64,000 bases of DNA from Bacteroidota bacterium (GCA_018829465.1 JAHJTN010000018.1:39011-103010), one strand, 5' to 3'; positions 1 through 8,618 are shown, numbered from the stretch's first letter. Numbers and translations are program-made. The notes: generated from the sequence alone by a model not told the origin.

Positions 1-1014
1 CTCCGCTCCGGCAAAATCGTCAAAGGCCCTTTGGGTGGCTTCGATGATGTGGCTTTTGATAAAGGGTGCGCCTTCGCGGGCGCCTTGTTCCGGACTTTTG
101 ATGCAGCACTCCCACTCCATCACCGCCCACACATCGCAACCGTATTGCGTGAGTTTAGAGAAGATGGTTTTGAAATCTATTTGGCCGTCTCCCGGCGAAC
201 GGTAGCGCCCGGCGCGGTCGCCCCAATTGTTGTATCCGCCAAACGCACCTTTTTTTCCGGTCGGGTTGAACTCGGAATCTTTTACGTGGAAGGCCTTGAT
301 AAATTGATGATAATGGTCGATGTACTCGATGTAATCCAATTGTTGCAGCACAAAATGGCTCGGATCGTACAAAATATTTACCCGTTTGTGATTGCCTGTT
401 GCTTCCAAAAACCGTTCGAAGGTGTCGCCATCGTGTATGTCTTCGCCAGGGTGTACTTCATAGCACACGTCCACGCCGTTTTCGTCATACACATCGAGAA
501 TGGGTTTCCAGCGTTTGGCCAATTCTTCAAAACCCAATTCCACCAATCCCGGCGGGCGTTGCGGCCAGGGGTGCCAGGTGTGCCAAAGCAATGCGCCCGA
601 AAATGTAGCATGTACGTTGAGGCCCAATCGCCTGCTGGCAATAGCGGCTTTTTTGACGGTTTCGACGGCCCATTCGGTGCGCGCTTTCGGGTTTCCTTTT
701 AGTGCATCGGGGGCAAAATTATCGAACATGGTGTCGTAAGCCGGATTGACAGCTACCAATTGGCCTTGCAAATGTGTGGAAAGTTCGGTAATCTCCAATC
801 CATACGAATTGATTTTCCCTTTGAGTTCGTCGCAGTAGGTTTGGCTATCGGCAGCCTTGTCCAAATCGATGAGAAATTTTTCCCAGGTCGGGATTTGTAT
901 GCCTTTGTATCCTAAATCTGCGGCCCATTTGCACATGCCGTCCAAGGAATTGAAAGGTGCTTTGTTTTCTACAAATTGCGCCAAAAACACGGCGGGTCCT
1001 TTGATGGTTTTCAT
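1..1014 (-). CDS. sugar phosphate isomerase/epimerase-like TIM-barrel protein (3' end cut off)
   Basis: The frame is open from an ATG at 1014 to the left edge, 338 codons without a stop, so the C-terminus lies outside the window. It begins MKTIKGPAVFLAQF and has no signal peptide, so it should be cytoplasmic. The later strands carry the acid and histidine pattern of the AP-endonuclease-2/xylose-isomerase-like TIM-barrel fold: YEVHPGED, YDPSHF, FHVKD and VMEWE, which in this fold bind a divalent metal. Members isomerise or epimerise sugars, and some homologues act as lyases on 3-keto-sugars. It lies on the same strand as the dehydrogenase, permease and second TIM barrel that follow, which supports a role in sugar breakdown. 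The exact reaction cannot be read from the sequence. Confidence 0.85.
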   Translation of the reverse strand, partial: MKTIKGPAVFLAQFVENKAPFNSLDGMCKWAADLGYKGIQIPTWEKFLIDLDKAADSQTYCDELKGKINSYGLEITELSTHLQGQLVAVNPAYDTMFDNFAPDALKGNPKARTEWAVETVKKAAIASRRLGLNVHATFSGALLWHTWHPWPQRPPGLVELGFEELAKRWKPILDVYDENGVDVCYEVHPGEDIHDGDTFERFLEATGNHKRVNILYDPSHFVLQQLDYIEYIDHYHQFIKAFHVKDSEFNPTGKKGAFGGYNNWGDRAGRYRSPGDGQIDFKTIFSKLTQYGCDVWAVMEWECCIKSPEQGAREGAPFIKSHIIEATQRAFDDFAGAE

Positions 1015-1020
1015 TTTTGT

Positions 1021-1195
1021 CTATTCGTTATTTGTTAATAAGGCATTTGCCAATAGCCAATAGCCAATAGTGTTAAACGTTATTCGTTAATAAGGCATTA
1101 GGCATTTGACAATAGGCATTAGGGTTTTTGTTATAAGTTATTCGTTACTCGTTATTTGTATCAAGCCAAAAGCCAAGAGGCATTAGGCATTAGAA
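1021..1195. repeat. degenerate low-complexity intergenic repeat
   Basis: The gap between the first two genes is built of short, imperfect direct repeats: CCAATAG three times in a row, AAGGCATT(T/A)G four times, and several copies of TTCGTTA/GTTATT. It resembles the TTATTGG-rich array near 44.1 kb. Arrays of this type are common in intergenic DNA of flavobacteria and usually reflect slippage. No gene or clear terminator is visible in it. Confidence 0.6.
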
Positions 1196-1236
1196 TTATT
1201 TTTATCTCATCATTGAATGATCATATCATCGAATCA

Positions 1237-2373
1237 TCACTCCAATTCCACCCAAACATTGCCCTTTCGGTGCGACTCGACAGCCTTTTCGATAAAGTCC
1301 ATGCCGCGCGCGCCATCGATAATCGTTGGGAATTCTCCGGAGTTATAAGATTCGCCTCGGATGGCTTTTGCCACGCCTTTGTAAATGTTGCCCATCGAAT
1401 CGAAAATACCTTCCGGATGTCCGGGGGGAAGCTTAGTACCGTCTAAAGACAAATCTGAATTATAGGCATGTCCGGGTTTAAGCACACGAAGTGGTTGGCC
1501 GTCTTCCATGAGGTATAAATAATTCGGGTTTTCTTGTTCCCATTTCAAACCTGCTTTTTTGCCATAGACTTGCACGGTGAAATTATTTTCTTCTCCGGTG
1601 GCAATTTGACTGGTGCGAATTACCCCTTTCACGTTGTCTGAAAAACGAATCAAAATGGTGCCGTCTATGTCCATGCGGTTGTCTTCATATAGGTAGTTCA
1701 AATCTGCTAAAAGCGATTTAACATGCTGGCCGGTTACAAACTCTATCATGTCAAAAACATGTGTGCCGATGTCGCCCACACAACAACTGATGCCTGATTT
1801 TTCGGGGTTTAACCGCCAGGTGTTTGCGCGTTTTTCTTTGTCGTGTATGATGGGGTTTATCCAACCTTGATAGTATTGGGCATCCACTTTTTGAATTTCG
1901 CCCAACTCGCCACCGAGGATCATCTCGCGCATTTGCCGCACCATCGGGTAACCTGTATAGGTATAAGTAACCGCAAAAACGGCTTTGGTCTTGGCAAGTG
2001 TTTGTTTGAGGATTTTGGCTTCCTCATAGGTCGTGGTCATCGGTTTTTCGCAAATGACGTTAAAACCGTTTTCCAACAATTTTTTTGCCATCGGGAAATG
2101 CAAAAAATTCGGAGTAAGGATGGATATGACTTGCATACGCTCACTTTCGGGCAAGGCAGTTTCTTTTTCGATAAGCGTGTCGAAATCTTTATAGACACGA
2201 TGGGTTGGAATACCAATTTGCTTGGCAAAACCCACATTGCTGTCAAAATCGGGGTTAAAAACGCCGCCTACCAACTCGAAACTGTCATACATGGATGATG
2301 CCACCCGGTGCAAAACGCCAATTAGTGAGTCGCCGCCGCCGCCCAATATCCCTAACTTTATTTTAGAACTCAT
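1237..2373 (-). CDS. Gfo/Idh/MocA family NAD(P)-dependent oxidoreductase
   Basis: A 378-residue protein starting MSSKIKLGILGGGGDS, with a glycine-rich Rossmann motif at the N-terminus (residues about 8-16). The family signature EKP (CEKPMTTTYEEA, about residue 110) follows, then the C-terminal alpha/beta domain with GDIGTHVFD, which carries the conserved active-site histidine/aspartate pair. Length is typical. Family members oxidise or reduce hydroxyls on sugars, inositols and their keto derivatives with NAD(P). There is no signal peptide, so it is cytoplasmic. It is co-directional with the permease upstream and the TIM-barrel gene downstream, so it probably handles a sugar brought in by that permease. 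The substrate is unknown. Confidence 0.9.
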   Translation of the reverse strand: MSSKIKLGILGGGGDSLIGVLHRVASSMYDSFELVGGVFNPDFDSNVGFAKQIGIPTHRVYKDFDTLIEKETALPESERMQVISILTPNFLHFPMAKKLLENGFNVICEKPMTTTYEEAKILKQTLAKTKAVFAVTYTYTGYPMVRQMREMILGGELGEIQKVDAQYYQGWINPIIHDKEKRANTWRLNPEKSGISCCVGDIGTHVFDMIEFVTGQHVKSLLADLNYLYEDNRMDIDGTILIRFSDNVKGVIRTSQIATGEENNFTVQVYGKKAGLKWEQENPNYLYLMEDGQPLRVLKPGHAYNSDLSLDGTKLPPGHPEGIFDSMGNIYKGVAKAIRGESYNSGEFPTIIDGARGMDFIEKAVESHRKGNVWVELE

Positions 2374-2439
2374 ATAAAAAATTTAATAATTTAACAATTT
2401 TAAAATGTATCGATTAGATGGTTTGTTGAATATAAAAAA

Positions 2440-3666
2440 CTATGCTTTGTATTCAATTTTTTCGTTTTTGAAAAACAATGCGAATAAAACAAACACGCCG
2501 ATGGCAAAGTAAGCCGGGAATGTCCAGATGGCTTTCCAGAGGTGGGTGTCATCCGGGCGAAGGAATTGGTCTGTGATTTTTCCGGCCACCCAAAACCCAA
2601 TCAACATACCCACGCCGTAAGTTGCCAGTGTAATTAAACCTTGTGCGGCACTTTTATATTTGGCGCCGGCTTTGGTATCGGTATAAATTTGTCCTGAAAC
2701 AAAAAAGAAGTCATAGCAAATCCCATGCAATGCGATACCTATAAGCAACATATAGGTAAGTTCGCCGGCGTCGCCATAGGCAAATAGAAAATAGCGAACA
2801 GCCCAAGCAGCCATTCCTACCAAAATGGTTTTTTTGAAGCCGAATTTGGTAAAAAAGAAAGGCAACAGCAACATAAACAGTATTTCAGAAACTTGTCCGA
2901 TGGCCATTTTTGCCGTAGGGTTTGTCATGCCAATTTCCGACAAAAACGGATTGGTATTTTGATAATAAAAGGCCAAAGGAATACAAATGAGTATGGAAGC
3001 CATAAAAAAGATTAAGAAATTTCTGTCTTTTAGAAGTTTGAGCGCATCCAAACCTAAAATTTCGGAGATGCTTACCTTTTCTTCCTTATTGGCTTGAGGT
3101 GGGGTTTTGGGTAGCGTAAAGCTAAAAATACCCAACAGTGCCGAAGCAGCACCCACCATCATAAAAGTATTGCTCAAAAGACCTTCTGCCCTTCCGGCTT
3201 CGCTGTCCCAACCGGTGAAACTGATGACAATACCGGCAATTACCCAACCGGCAGTACCAAAAACCCGAACAAAAGAAAATTCTTTGGAAGGGTCTTTCAT
3301 TTGCCTAAAAGAGATAGAATTGACGAGTGCCAAAGTGGGCATATACAATATCATATAACCGAGTACATAGGGATAAAATACTGCAAAGTCAGTTGTTTGC
3401 GACATCATGTACATCAAAACAGCACCCAAAAGATGCAGGATGCCCAATATTTTTTCGGCATTGAAATAGCGGTCGGCGATCAGACCTATGATAAAAGGCG
3501 CTATGATGGCTCCCCAAGATTGTGTTGAAAAAGCCATGGCAGATTCGCCCCCGCTGGCATTGAGATTAGCACTTAAAAAAGTGCCGAGAGTAACAAACCA
3601 ACCGCCCCAGATAAAAAATTCGAGAAACATCATCAGGGAAAGTTGAATGCGCGTTTTTGAGTTCAT
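2440..3666 (-). CDS. MFS transporter of the nucleoside:H+ symporter type
   Basis: A 408-residue polytopic membrane protein with about 12 hydrophobic segments and the first-loop MFS motif GLIADRYF. A second-half repeat follows a hydrophilic central loop near residue 200 (PPQANKEEK). Overall it resembles NupG/XapB-type nucleoside:proton symporters (for example GGWFVTLGTFL in TM1). Many Bacteroidota relatives annotated as nucleoside permeases sit beside sugar-oxidising genes, so the real substrate here may be a sugar or keto-sugar. Only 66 bp separate its stop from the dehydrogenase start, consistent with one operon running leftward from 4688. Confidence 0.88.
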   Translation of the reverse strand: MNSKTRIQLSLMMFLEFFIWGGWFVTLGTFLSANLNASGGESAMAFSTQSWGAIIAPFIIGLIADRYFNAEKILGILHLLGAVLMYMMSQTTDFAVFYPYVLGYMILYMPTLALVNSISFRQMKDPSKEFSFVRVFGTAGWVIAGIVISFTGWDSEAGRAEGLLSNTFMMVGAASALLGIFSFTLPKTPPQANKEEKVSISEILGLDALKLLKDRNFLIFFMASILICIPLAFYYQNTNPFLSEIGMTNPTAKMAIGQVSEILFMLLLPFFFTKFGFKKTILVGMAAWAVRYFLFAYGDAGELTYMLLIGIALHGICYDFFFVSGQIYTDTKAGAKYKSAAQGLITLATYGVGMLIGFWVAGKITDQFLRPDDTHLWKAIWTFPAYFAIGVFVLFALFFKNEKIEYKA

Positions 3667-3695
3667 GTGGAAGTGTTATTTGAGTGGTTATTGAT

Positions 3696-4688
3696 TTAGG
3701 TTAGTTGTTTAAATGTTTTCTCGAGCAATGCTTTGGTCAGCAATATGCCTTCTTCTGCGGTGTGGTTTTCACCTTCGTATTCGATACCTACCCACCCCTT
3801 AAAGTCAGCTTTTTTCACAATTTGAAACATTTTCAGAAAATCGATAGTTGTTTCATCGCCATTTGCATCAAAATCAAAAGCTTTGGCACTGACGCCTTTG
3901 GCAAACGGCATCAAATCAGCTACACCTTGGTATTTGTCGTACTCATCCACACAAGCACCTTCAAAAACAGCACCGCTGTCGCGTTTCATACAGAAGTTAC
4001 CAAAATCGGGAAGCGTTCCACAATTGGGTTTGTCAACGCTGCGCATCACCTCGGCCAACAAAGCACCATTGGAAGAAAAACCACCGTGATTTTCGACAAT
4101 GACATTTATTTTCTGTGCGGCAGCATAGTCAGAAAGTATTGACAACGATTCCACAGAATGTGCTTTCCAAGCCTCCACATCTTCACTGCCAAAAAGATTT
4201 AGGCGGATGGCGTGGCAACCGAGACCTTGCGCGGCATCTATCCACCTCAGATGGTTTTCAATAGCTTTTGTACGCACCTCGGTATCTGCTGCTGAAACTT
4301 CTCCTTCGTGATCTATCATAATAAGGACGTGCTGCATATCGGCATCCTTACTTCTTTTGAGCGTTTCAGAAACAAAATGATTGATTCCTGAAAGCCGATT
4401 CGGATGCTTATCAATTTCATCGAAATACAACTGATTGACAAACTCAATTCCCTCAAAACCAAGTGCGCGTGCCTTATCCGAAAAATCAAACGGACTCATT
4501 TCGCCATTTCTGATGGCTTTGTTTAAAGACCACTGCGCGAGTGAAATTTTAAAATCAGTCGATGCGCCAACAGCCTCTGTAATACTTTCGGCTTGCTGTG
4601 AACTTCCCTTTCTACAAGCCGCCAGGCCCATAAGACCGAAAGCCAAACCGGCTTGGGTAGAATTCTTTACAAATGTTCTGCGTTTCAT
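3696..4688 (-). CDS. exported hydroxypyruvate isomerase-like TIM-barrel lipoprotein
   Basis: A 330-residue protein beginning MKRRTFVKNSTQAG. Arginines 3-4 form a twin-arginine signal, and the lipobox LAAC (Cys25) predicts an exported, lipid-anchored protein. The mature part is an AP-endonuclease-2-like TIM barrel with metal-ligand-type motifs VENHGGFSSN, DFGNFC and GIEYEGE. The related hydroxypyruvate-isomerase family acts on small sugars. A periplasmic location beside a periplasmic GMC oxidoreductase suggests that it processes the oxidised sugar outside the inner membrane. It is the first gene of the leftward operon and shares a 388-bp divergent promoter region with the GMC gene. Confidence 0.85.
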   Translation of the reverse strand: MKRRTFVKNSTQAGLAFGLMGLAACRKGSSQQAESITEAVGASTDFKISLAQWSLNKAIRNGEMSPFDFSDKARALGFEGIEFVNQLYFDEIDKHPNRLSGINHFVSETLKRSKDADMQHVLIMIDHEGEVSAADTEVRTKAIENHLRWIDAAQGLGCHAIRLNLFGSEDVEAWKAHSVESLSILSDYAAAQKINVIVENHGGFSSNGALLAEVMRSVDKPNCGTLPDFGNFCMKRDSGAVFEGACVDEYDKYQGVADLMPFAKGVSAKAFDFDANGDETTIDFLKMFQIVKKADFKGWVGIEYEGENHTAEEGILLTKALLEKTFKQLT

Positions 4689-5076
4689 GGTTTGGTTTTA
4701 AGTTTGCTTTTTGGATTGATAAAAGTAATAATAAAGTACAAACTGCCTACGCAATCGATTGCACAAAGTCTTAAAAATATGTTATTTTTACCATGTTTTG
4801 TCATTTATTGCTTTTAATTCATAATTTTAGGGTCTTATAATAAAGGTAAAATTACAGTACAAACCCAGAATGTTTAAGTGTCTTCATAATGCCGTTTCCT
4901 ATAATAAAATTGCAATATGGCAAAGTGACTATACACGGATTGGCAATCAAAACAACTTCAACAAACCTCGTTCTATGTTGCTTGCTCTAAACCTTGTTCA
5001 ACATAGTTTAGGCAAACTTAAAAAAATGAATCATTAAAACCCTAACCTATTTTTTAACTCAAATAAACAGAAGTAC
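4689..5076. other. divergent intergenic control region
   Basis: This 388-bp gap separates two divergently transcribed parts of the sugar cluster. It holds a perfect 12-bp palindrome at 4751-4762. Nearer the GMC gene there is an 8-bp inverted repeat (CTATGTTG ... CAACATAG) around 4970-5010, overlapping a direct repeat AACCTyGTTC. No convincing TAnnTTTG promoter element was found for either direction. No small gene is seen. Confidence 0.5.
4751..4762. promoter_or_regulatory. LacI-family-type operator palindrome
   Basis: GCAATCGATTGC is a perfect 12-bp palindrome with a central CG step, the layout typical of LacI/PurR/CcpA operators. It lies 63 bp upstream of the twin-arginine TIM-barrel gene and within the divergent control region shared with the GMC operon. 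That is where a sugar-responsive repressor would be expected to control both sides. No LacI-family gene is in the window, so the assignment rests on sequence shape and position only. Confidence 0.45.
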
Positions 5077-6792
5077 ATGCTTAATTACATTCAAGATCAA
5101 CCAGAATATGATGCCATTGTTGTCGGAACCGGCATCAGTGGTGGTTGGGCGGCCAAAGAACTCTGCGAAAAAGGACTCAAAACACTGGTTCTGGAACGCG
5201 GCCGCATGGTAAAACACATTGAAGATTATCCTACGATGCACAAAGATCCGTGGGACTTTAAGTACAAAGGAGAGCTTAGCCAGGAGCAGCTCAAGGAATA
5301 CGAAAAGCAGAACCGAACGGGCTATACCACTAAAGAAGAGTCTCGGCATTTCTTTGTAAATGACAAGGAACATCCATACAATGAAATCAAGCGTTTTGAT
5401 TGGATGCGTGGTTACCATGTTGGTGGACGCTCATTGATGTGGGGCAGACAAAGTTACAGGCTCAGCGATATTGACTTTGAGGCCAATGCCAAAGAAGGTA
5501 TTGCCGTGGATTGGCCGGTTCGATACAAAGAAATTGAACCTTGGTATGACTATGTAGAACAATTCATCGGCGTTAGTGGAGAAAATCTGGGCTTACCCCA
5601 ACTCCCCGACGGAAAATTTTTACCTCCAATGGATTTGAACTGTGTAGAAGACCATTTAAAGAAATCTATTTCATCGAATTACACAGACCGTGTTTTGACT
5701 ATTGGACGAACAGCACACTACACCGGTGGTGAAATCACCGACACTTCGGGCATTCGTCAAAACTGTCAGTACAGAAACCGATGCATCCGTGGTTGCCCTT
5801 TTGGGGGTTATTTTAGTAGCAATTCTTCTACGCTTCCTGCTGCTGAACGCACGGGTAATATGACACTCAGACCTTTTTCTATTGTCTCGGAAGTGCTATA
5901 CGATGAAAAAACAAAACGTGCCGTAGGTGTTAGAATTGTGGATGCAGAAACCAAAGAAGTTATAGAATTTAAGGCTAAAATTATATTTTTATGCGCTTCT
6001 GCAATTGCTTCCACAGCGATTTTATTAAATTCCAAATCCGATCGTTTTCCAAATGGTATGGGCAACGACAGTGGTGAGCTCGGTCACAATGTAATGGACC
6101 ATCATTTTAAGGCCGGTGCTTTTGGAGTTCACGACGGTTTTAAAGACAAGTATTACAAAGGTCGCAGACCCAACGGTATTTATATTCCGCGTTTTCGCAA
6201 TGTGGATGCTGCCACCAAACATCCGGATTTTCTCAGAGGATATGGCTACCAAGGTGGTGGTGGTCGTAATGGTTTTGACGACTCTGCCGAAGAATACACT
6301 TACGGAAAAGACCTCGCCGAAAGCGTGTTGAAACCCGGAGAATGGTCTATGTCGTTGATGGGTTTTGGCGAATCCTTGCCACATCATGAAAACCGTATGT
6401 TTTTAGATTATGAAAAGCTAGACCAATGGGGATTACCTACGGTAACTTTTGATGCAGAGTTTAAAGAAAACGAACTCAACATGCGCAAAGACATGGTAAA
6501 CCAAGCCATAGAAATGTTGGAAGGTGCCGGTTTTAGAGACATCCGGGCTATGGATGACATTGGCGCCCCGGGCTTAGGCATCCACGAAATGGGTACGGCT
6601 CGTATGGGCAAAGACCCCAAAACTTCTGTACTCAACAAATACAACCAAATACATGCGGTGCCCAACGTATTTGTCACAGATGGCGCTTTTATGACATCCG
6701 CTGCTTGTCATAATCCATCATTAGGTTATATGGCTTTTACTGCAAGAGCTGTAGATCATGCCGTTAAAGAACTCAATAAGAAAAACATTTAA
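5077..6792 (+). CDS. GMC family FAD-dependent sugar oxidoreductase, large subunit
   Basis: A 571-residue protein starting MLNYIQDQPEYDAIVVGTG. The FAD-binding motif GTGISGG (residues 17-23) ends in Glu40, which holds the adenosine ribose. The C-terminal GMC domain has HEMGTARMG (His503) and CHNPSLGYMA (Asn546), the equivalents of the catalytic His/Asn pair. A central cysteine cluster CQYRNRCIRGCP is present. It has no signal of its own. In the gluconate 2-dehydrogenase and glucoside 3-dehydrogenase type, the large subunit is exported with a twin-arginine small subunit, which is encoded 12 bp downstream. It probably oxidises a hydroxyl of a sugar or glycoside in the periplasm and passes electrons to a cytochrome or quinone. 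Glucoside 3-dehydrogenase is the favoured guess. Confidence 0.9.
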   Translation: MLNYIQDQPEYDAIVVGTGISGGWAAKELCEKGLKTLVLERGRMVKHIEDYPTMHKDPWDFKYKGELSQEQLKEYEKQNRTGYTTKEESRHFFVNDKEHPYNEIKRFDWMRGYHVGGRSLMWGRQSYRLSDIDFEANAKEGIAVDWPVRYKEIEPWYDYVEQFIGVSGENLGLPQLPDGKFLPPMDLNCVEDHLKKSISSNYTDRVLTIGRTAHYTGGEITDTSGIRQNCQYRNRCIRGCPFGGYFSSNSSTLPAAERTGNMTLRPFSIVSEVLYDEKTKRAVGVRIVDAETKEVIEFKAKIIFLCASAIASTAILLNSKSDRFPNGMGNDSGELGHNVMDHHFKAGAFGVHDGFKDKYYKGRRPNGIYIPRFRNVDAATKHPDFLRGYGYQGGGGRNGFDDSAEEYTYGKDLAESVLKPGEWSMSLMGFGESLPHHENRMFLDYEKLDQWGLPTVTFDAEFKENELNMRKDMVNQAIEMLEGAGFRDIRAMDDIGAPGLGIHEMGTARMGKDPKTSVLNKYNQIHAVPNVFVTDGAFMTSAACHNPSLGYMAFTARAVDHAVKELNKKNI

Positions 6793-6804
6793 AAAAAACC
6801 TATT

Positions 6805-7437
6805 ATGGACAGAAGAAGTGCTATAAAAAATATATCGATGGGCGTTGGCTACACCTTAGCTGCTCCCACACTGATGAGCATCTTTCAAAGTTGCAACAAA
6901 GAACCTCAATGGGTTCCCATATATCTCACTGCTGAACAGGCGGCTGTCATCACCAAATTGGTTGACATCATTCTACCAGCAAATGGCGACATACCGGGGG
7001 CTGTTGCCGTAGGCGTTCCGCAATTTATAGATTTATTCTACGGCGAAGTATATGCACCCAAAGCAAAAGGCGAATTCGATTTGGGCTTTCAAGCTTTTAA
7101 GACTAAATTTTTGGCCGGAGGCGAACCCGCCGATATTTCGGATGCTAAACCCGAAGCCTTGGAAGGCATCATAAAACCGTATTTTAACATCACCAAAGAA
7201 GACAGAATTGCTTTGCAACAAAAGTTGGCTGAAGGTTACTCTGATTCTGAAGAACCCTACGTTTACGACACTGATACCGCTGCTGCCAATTTTCTAATTG
7301 GACTTAGAGGTGCTACAATATGGGGATGGCGCACTAGCGAACAAGTGGGTGAAAATGTACTTACCTACGAACCGATTCCTGGCGTATGGCAAGCCTGTAT
7401 TCCGGTTGAAGAAGTGGGAAGACCTTATTCCTTGTAA
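6805..7437 (+). CDS. gluconate 2-dehydrogenase subunit 3-like small subunit
   Basis: A 210-residue protein whose start MDRRSAIKNISMGVGYTLAAP is a twin-arginine signal (Arg3-Arg4 followed by a hydrophobic stretch). Its mature region matches the layout of subunit 3 of membrane gluconate 2-dehydrogenase: an early segment with VDIILPANGDIPGAVAVGVPQFID, then a helical body with a GATIWGWRTSE motif. This subunit acts as chaperone and export partner for the GMC flavoprotein subunit. The gene follows the GMC gene by 12 bp and ends the operon before a terminator at 7460. No haem c motif (CxxCH) is present, so any cytochrome subunit is encoded elsewhere. Confidence 0.85.
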   Translation: MDRRSAIKNISMGVGYTLAAPTLMSIFQSCNKEPQWVPIYLTAEQAAVITKLVDIILPANGDIPGAVAVGVPQFIDLFYGEVYAPKAKGEFDLGFQAFKTKFLAGGEPADISDAKPEALEGIIKPYFNITKEDRIALQQKLAEGYSDSEEPYVYDTDTAAANFLIGLRGATIWGWRTSEQVGENVLTYEPIPGVWQACIPVEEVGRPYSL

Positions 7438-7459
7438 ATTACCCTTTCGTTTATACACC

Positions 7460-7493
7460 AAAACTCCCTTGATTGTCAGGGGAGTTTTTTTTT
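7460..7493 (+). terminator. Rho-independent terminator of the GMC operon
   Basis: AAAACTCCC and GGGAGTTTT form a 9-bp stem with an 11-nt loop, followed by a run of T. It lies 22 bp after the small-subunit stop codon. Confidence 0.85.
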
Positions 7494-7545
7494 GAAGCTA
7501 TTTGGCTAGGCGATAGCGTAAAAACCCAAAACCCAATTTATTTTT

Positions 7546-7553
7546 TATATTTG
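7546..7553 (+). promoter_or_regulatory. promoter -7 element for coaD
   Basis: TATATTTG fits the Bacteroidota TAnnTTTG consensus and would start transcription about 14 nt before the coaD ATG at 7571. No good -33 TTTG was found at the usual spacing, so the call rests on the -7 box alone. Confidence 0.55.
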
Positions 7554-7570
7554 ATGAGAAAAACCAAAAA

Positions 7571-8023
7571 ATGAGAAAAGCTATTTTTCCTGGCTCGTTT
7601 GATCCTATTACCCTGGGGCATTTTGACATTGTTGAACGCGCAGTCTTGTTGTTTGACGAAATTATTATCGCCATTGGGACTAATGCGAACAAAAAATATA
7701 TGTTCAGCCTTGAAGTACGGAAAGCTTTTGCCGTAGAAGCTTTTAAAGATTTTAAAAATGTGCGGGTGATTACTTATGACGGGCTCACGGTAGATTTATG
7801 TAAGAGACAGCAAGCCAAATACATACTGAGAGGCTTGAGAAATCCGGCAGATTTTGAATTTGAGAAAGCCATTGCGCACACCAATAGAAAACTCATGGAA
7901 ATAGAAACCGTGTTTTTGCTCACTTCTTCGGGTAAGTCTTATATCAGCTCCAGCATCGTTCGAGATGTTATTCGCAATGGTGGCGATTATACTTTGTTTG
8001 TGCCTACTTCCGTTAGAATTTGA
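7571..8023 (+). CDS. coaD: phosphopantetheine adenylyltransferase
   Basis: A 150-residue protein of normal family length that catalyses the fourth step of coenzyme A synthesis, transfer of AMP from ATP to 4'-phosphopantetheine, in the cytoplasm. The nucleotidyltransferase motif GSFDPITLGH (residues 8-17) carries the TxGH histidine, and the second signature ISSSIVRDV sits near residue 127. The ATG at 7571 is preceded by a TATATTTG box and gives the expected N-terminus MRKAIFPGSFDP. Its last 37 bp overlap the 3' end of the converging NUDIX gene, so the two transcripts are partly antisense to each other. Confidence 0.97.
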   Translation: MRKAIFPGSFDPITLGHFDIVERAVLLFDEIIIAIGTNANKKYMFSLEVRKAFAVEAFKDFKNVRVITYDGLTVDLCKRQQAKYILRGLRNPADFEFEKAIAHTNRKLMEIETVFLLTSSGKSYISSSIVRDVIRNGGDYTLFVPTSVRI

Positions 8024-8610
8024 GCATTTTCCAATAGGTGCCGGATGTTTGCATAGGCCAATGGTAAAATTTCTTTAGCCTGATCAAGACTAAACCATAC
8101 GGCTTTTTCAATGCCTTCTGTTAGTTCGGGTCTGGTTTTTCCTTCAAAATTTGTCTGCATCTCAAACCAATGTGTTACTTTCAATCTATACACACCGTTG
8201 CGTTTAAAGACATGATAGGTTTTGTCGAGCGGACGGACAATCTTTAGGTTGTTAACGCCGGTTTCTTCGGTTGTTTCTCGTATGGCAGCAGCTTCTTTCG
8301 TTTCGCTCCTTTCTTTGCGACCTTTGGGTAAATCCCATTTTCCGTTTCTGTAAATAAACAAGATTTCTCCTTTAGAATTTCTCACAACACCTCCCGCAGC
8401 TACAACTGTTTTAATTTTTTTCTTAAAATTCTTTATCAGCTTTTTTTCATCCTTGTGAAATAGGTAAGCCATCTTCAGGTTTCCTTTATTGACGCGCTCT
8501 ATGAGATATTGTGGATCTACTTCATCGAGTAAAAAAAGTTCAAAATTATCATCTTTTATGACTTTATCTGTCAAGATAATCGGCATGTCATTGATAAAAA
8601 CTTTATACAT
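7987..8610 (-). CDS. NUDIX hydrolase family protein
   Basis: A 207-residue protein. The NUDIX box is complete: G-x5-E-x7-RETTEETGV, starting from PKGRKERSETKEAA, so it should hydrolyse a nucleoside diphosphate linked to another group. The first 70 residues (MYKVFINDMPIILTDK) form an extra N-terminal domain found in Bacteroidota NUDIX proteins. I chose the ATG at 8610. A TTG two codons upstream would also work but is less likely. The start lies only 8 bp from the divergent pyrE start, and the 3' end overlaps coaD. The substrate is not known. Confidence 0.9.
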   Translation of the reverse strand: MYKVFINDMPIILTDKVIKDDNFELFLLDEVDPQYLIERVNKGNLKMAYLFHKDEKKLIKNFKKKIKTVVAAGGVVRNSKGEILFIYRNGKWDLPKGRKERSETKEAAAIRETTEETGVNNLKIVRPLDKTYHVFKRNGVYRLKVTHWFEMQTNFEGKTRPELTEGIEKAVWFSLDQAKEILPLAYANIRHLLENAQILTEVGTNKV

Positions 8611-8613
8611 TTG
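8606..8613 (+). promoter_or_regulatory. possible leaderless promoter -7 element for pyrE
   Basis: TACATTTG matches TAnnTTTG and overlaps the start codon of the divergent NUDIX gene. The pyrE ATG begins 6 nt after it, so a transcript from this box would begin at or next to the ATG. There is no well-spaced -33 element, only a TTG at 8591, so the call is tentative. Confidence 0.4.
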
Positions 8614-8618
8614 CAAGT

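Noticed and set aside
31..702. A 223-codon open frame on the plus strand
   Set aside because: It is antisense to the clear TIM-barrel coding frame and has no family motifs.
4970..5010. Second operator near the GMC gene (CTATGTTG ... CAACATAG)
   Set aside because: The arms are short with an 18-bp spacer and could occur by chance in AT-rich DNA.
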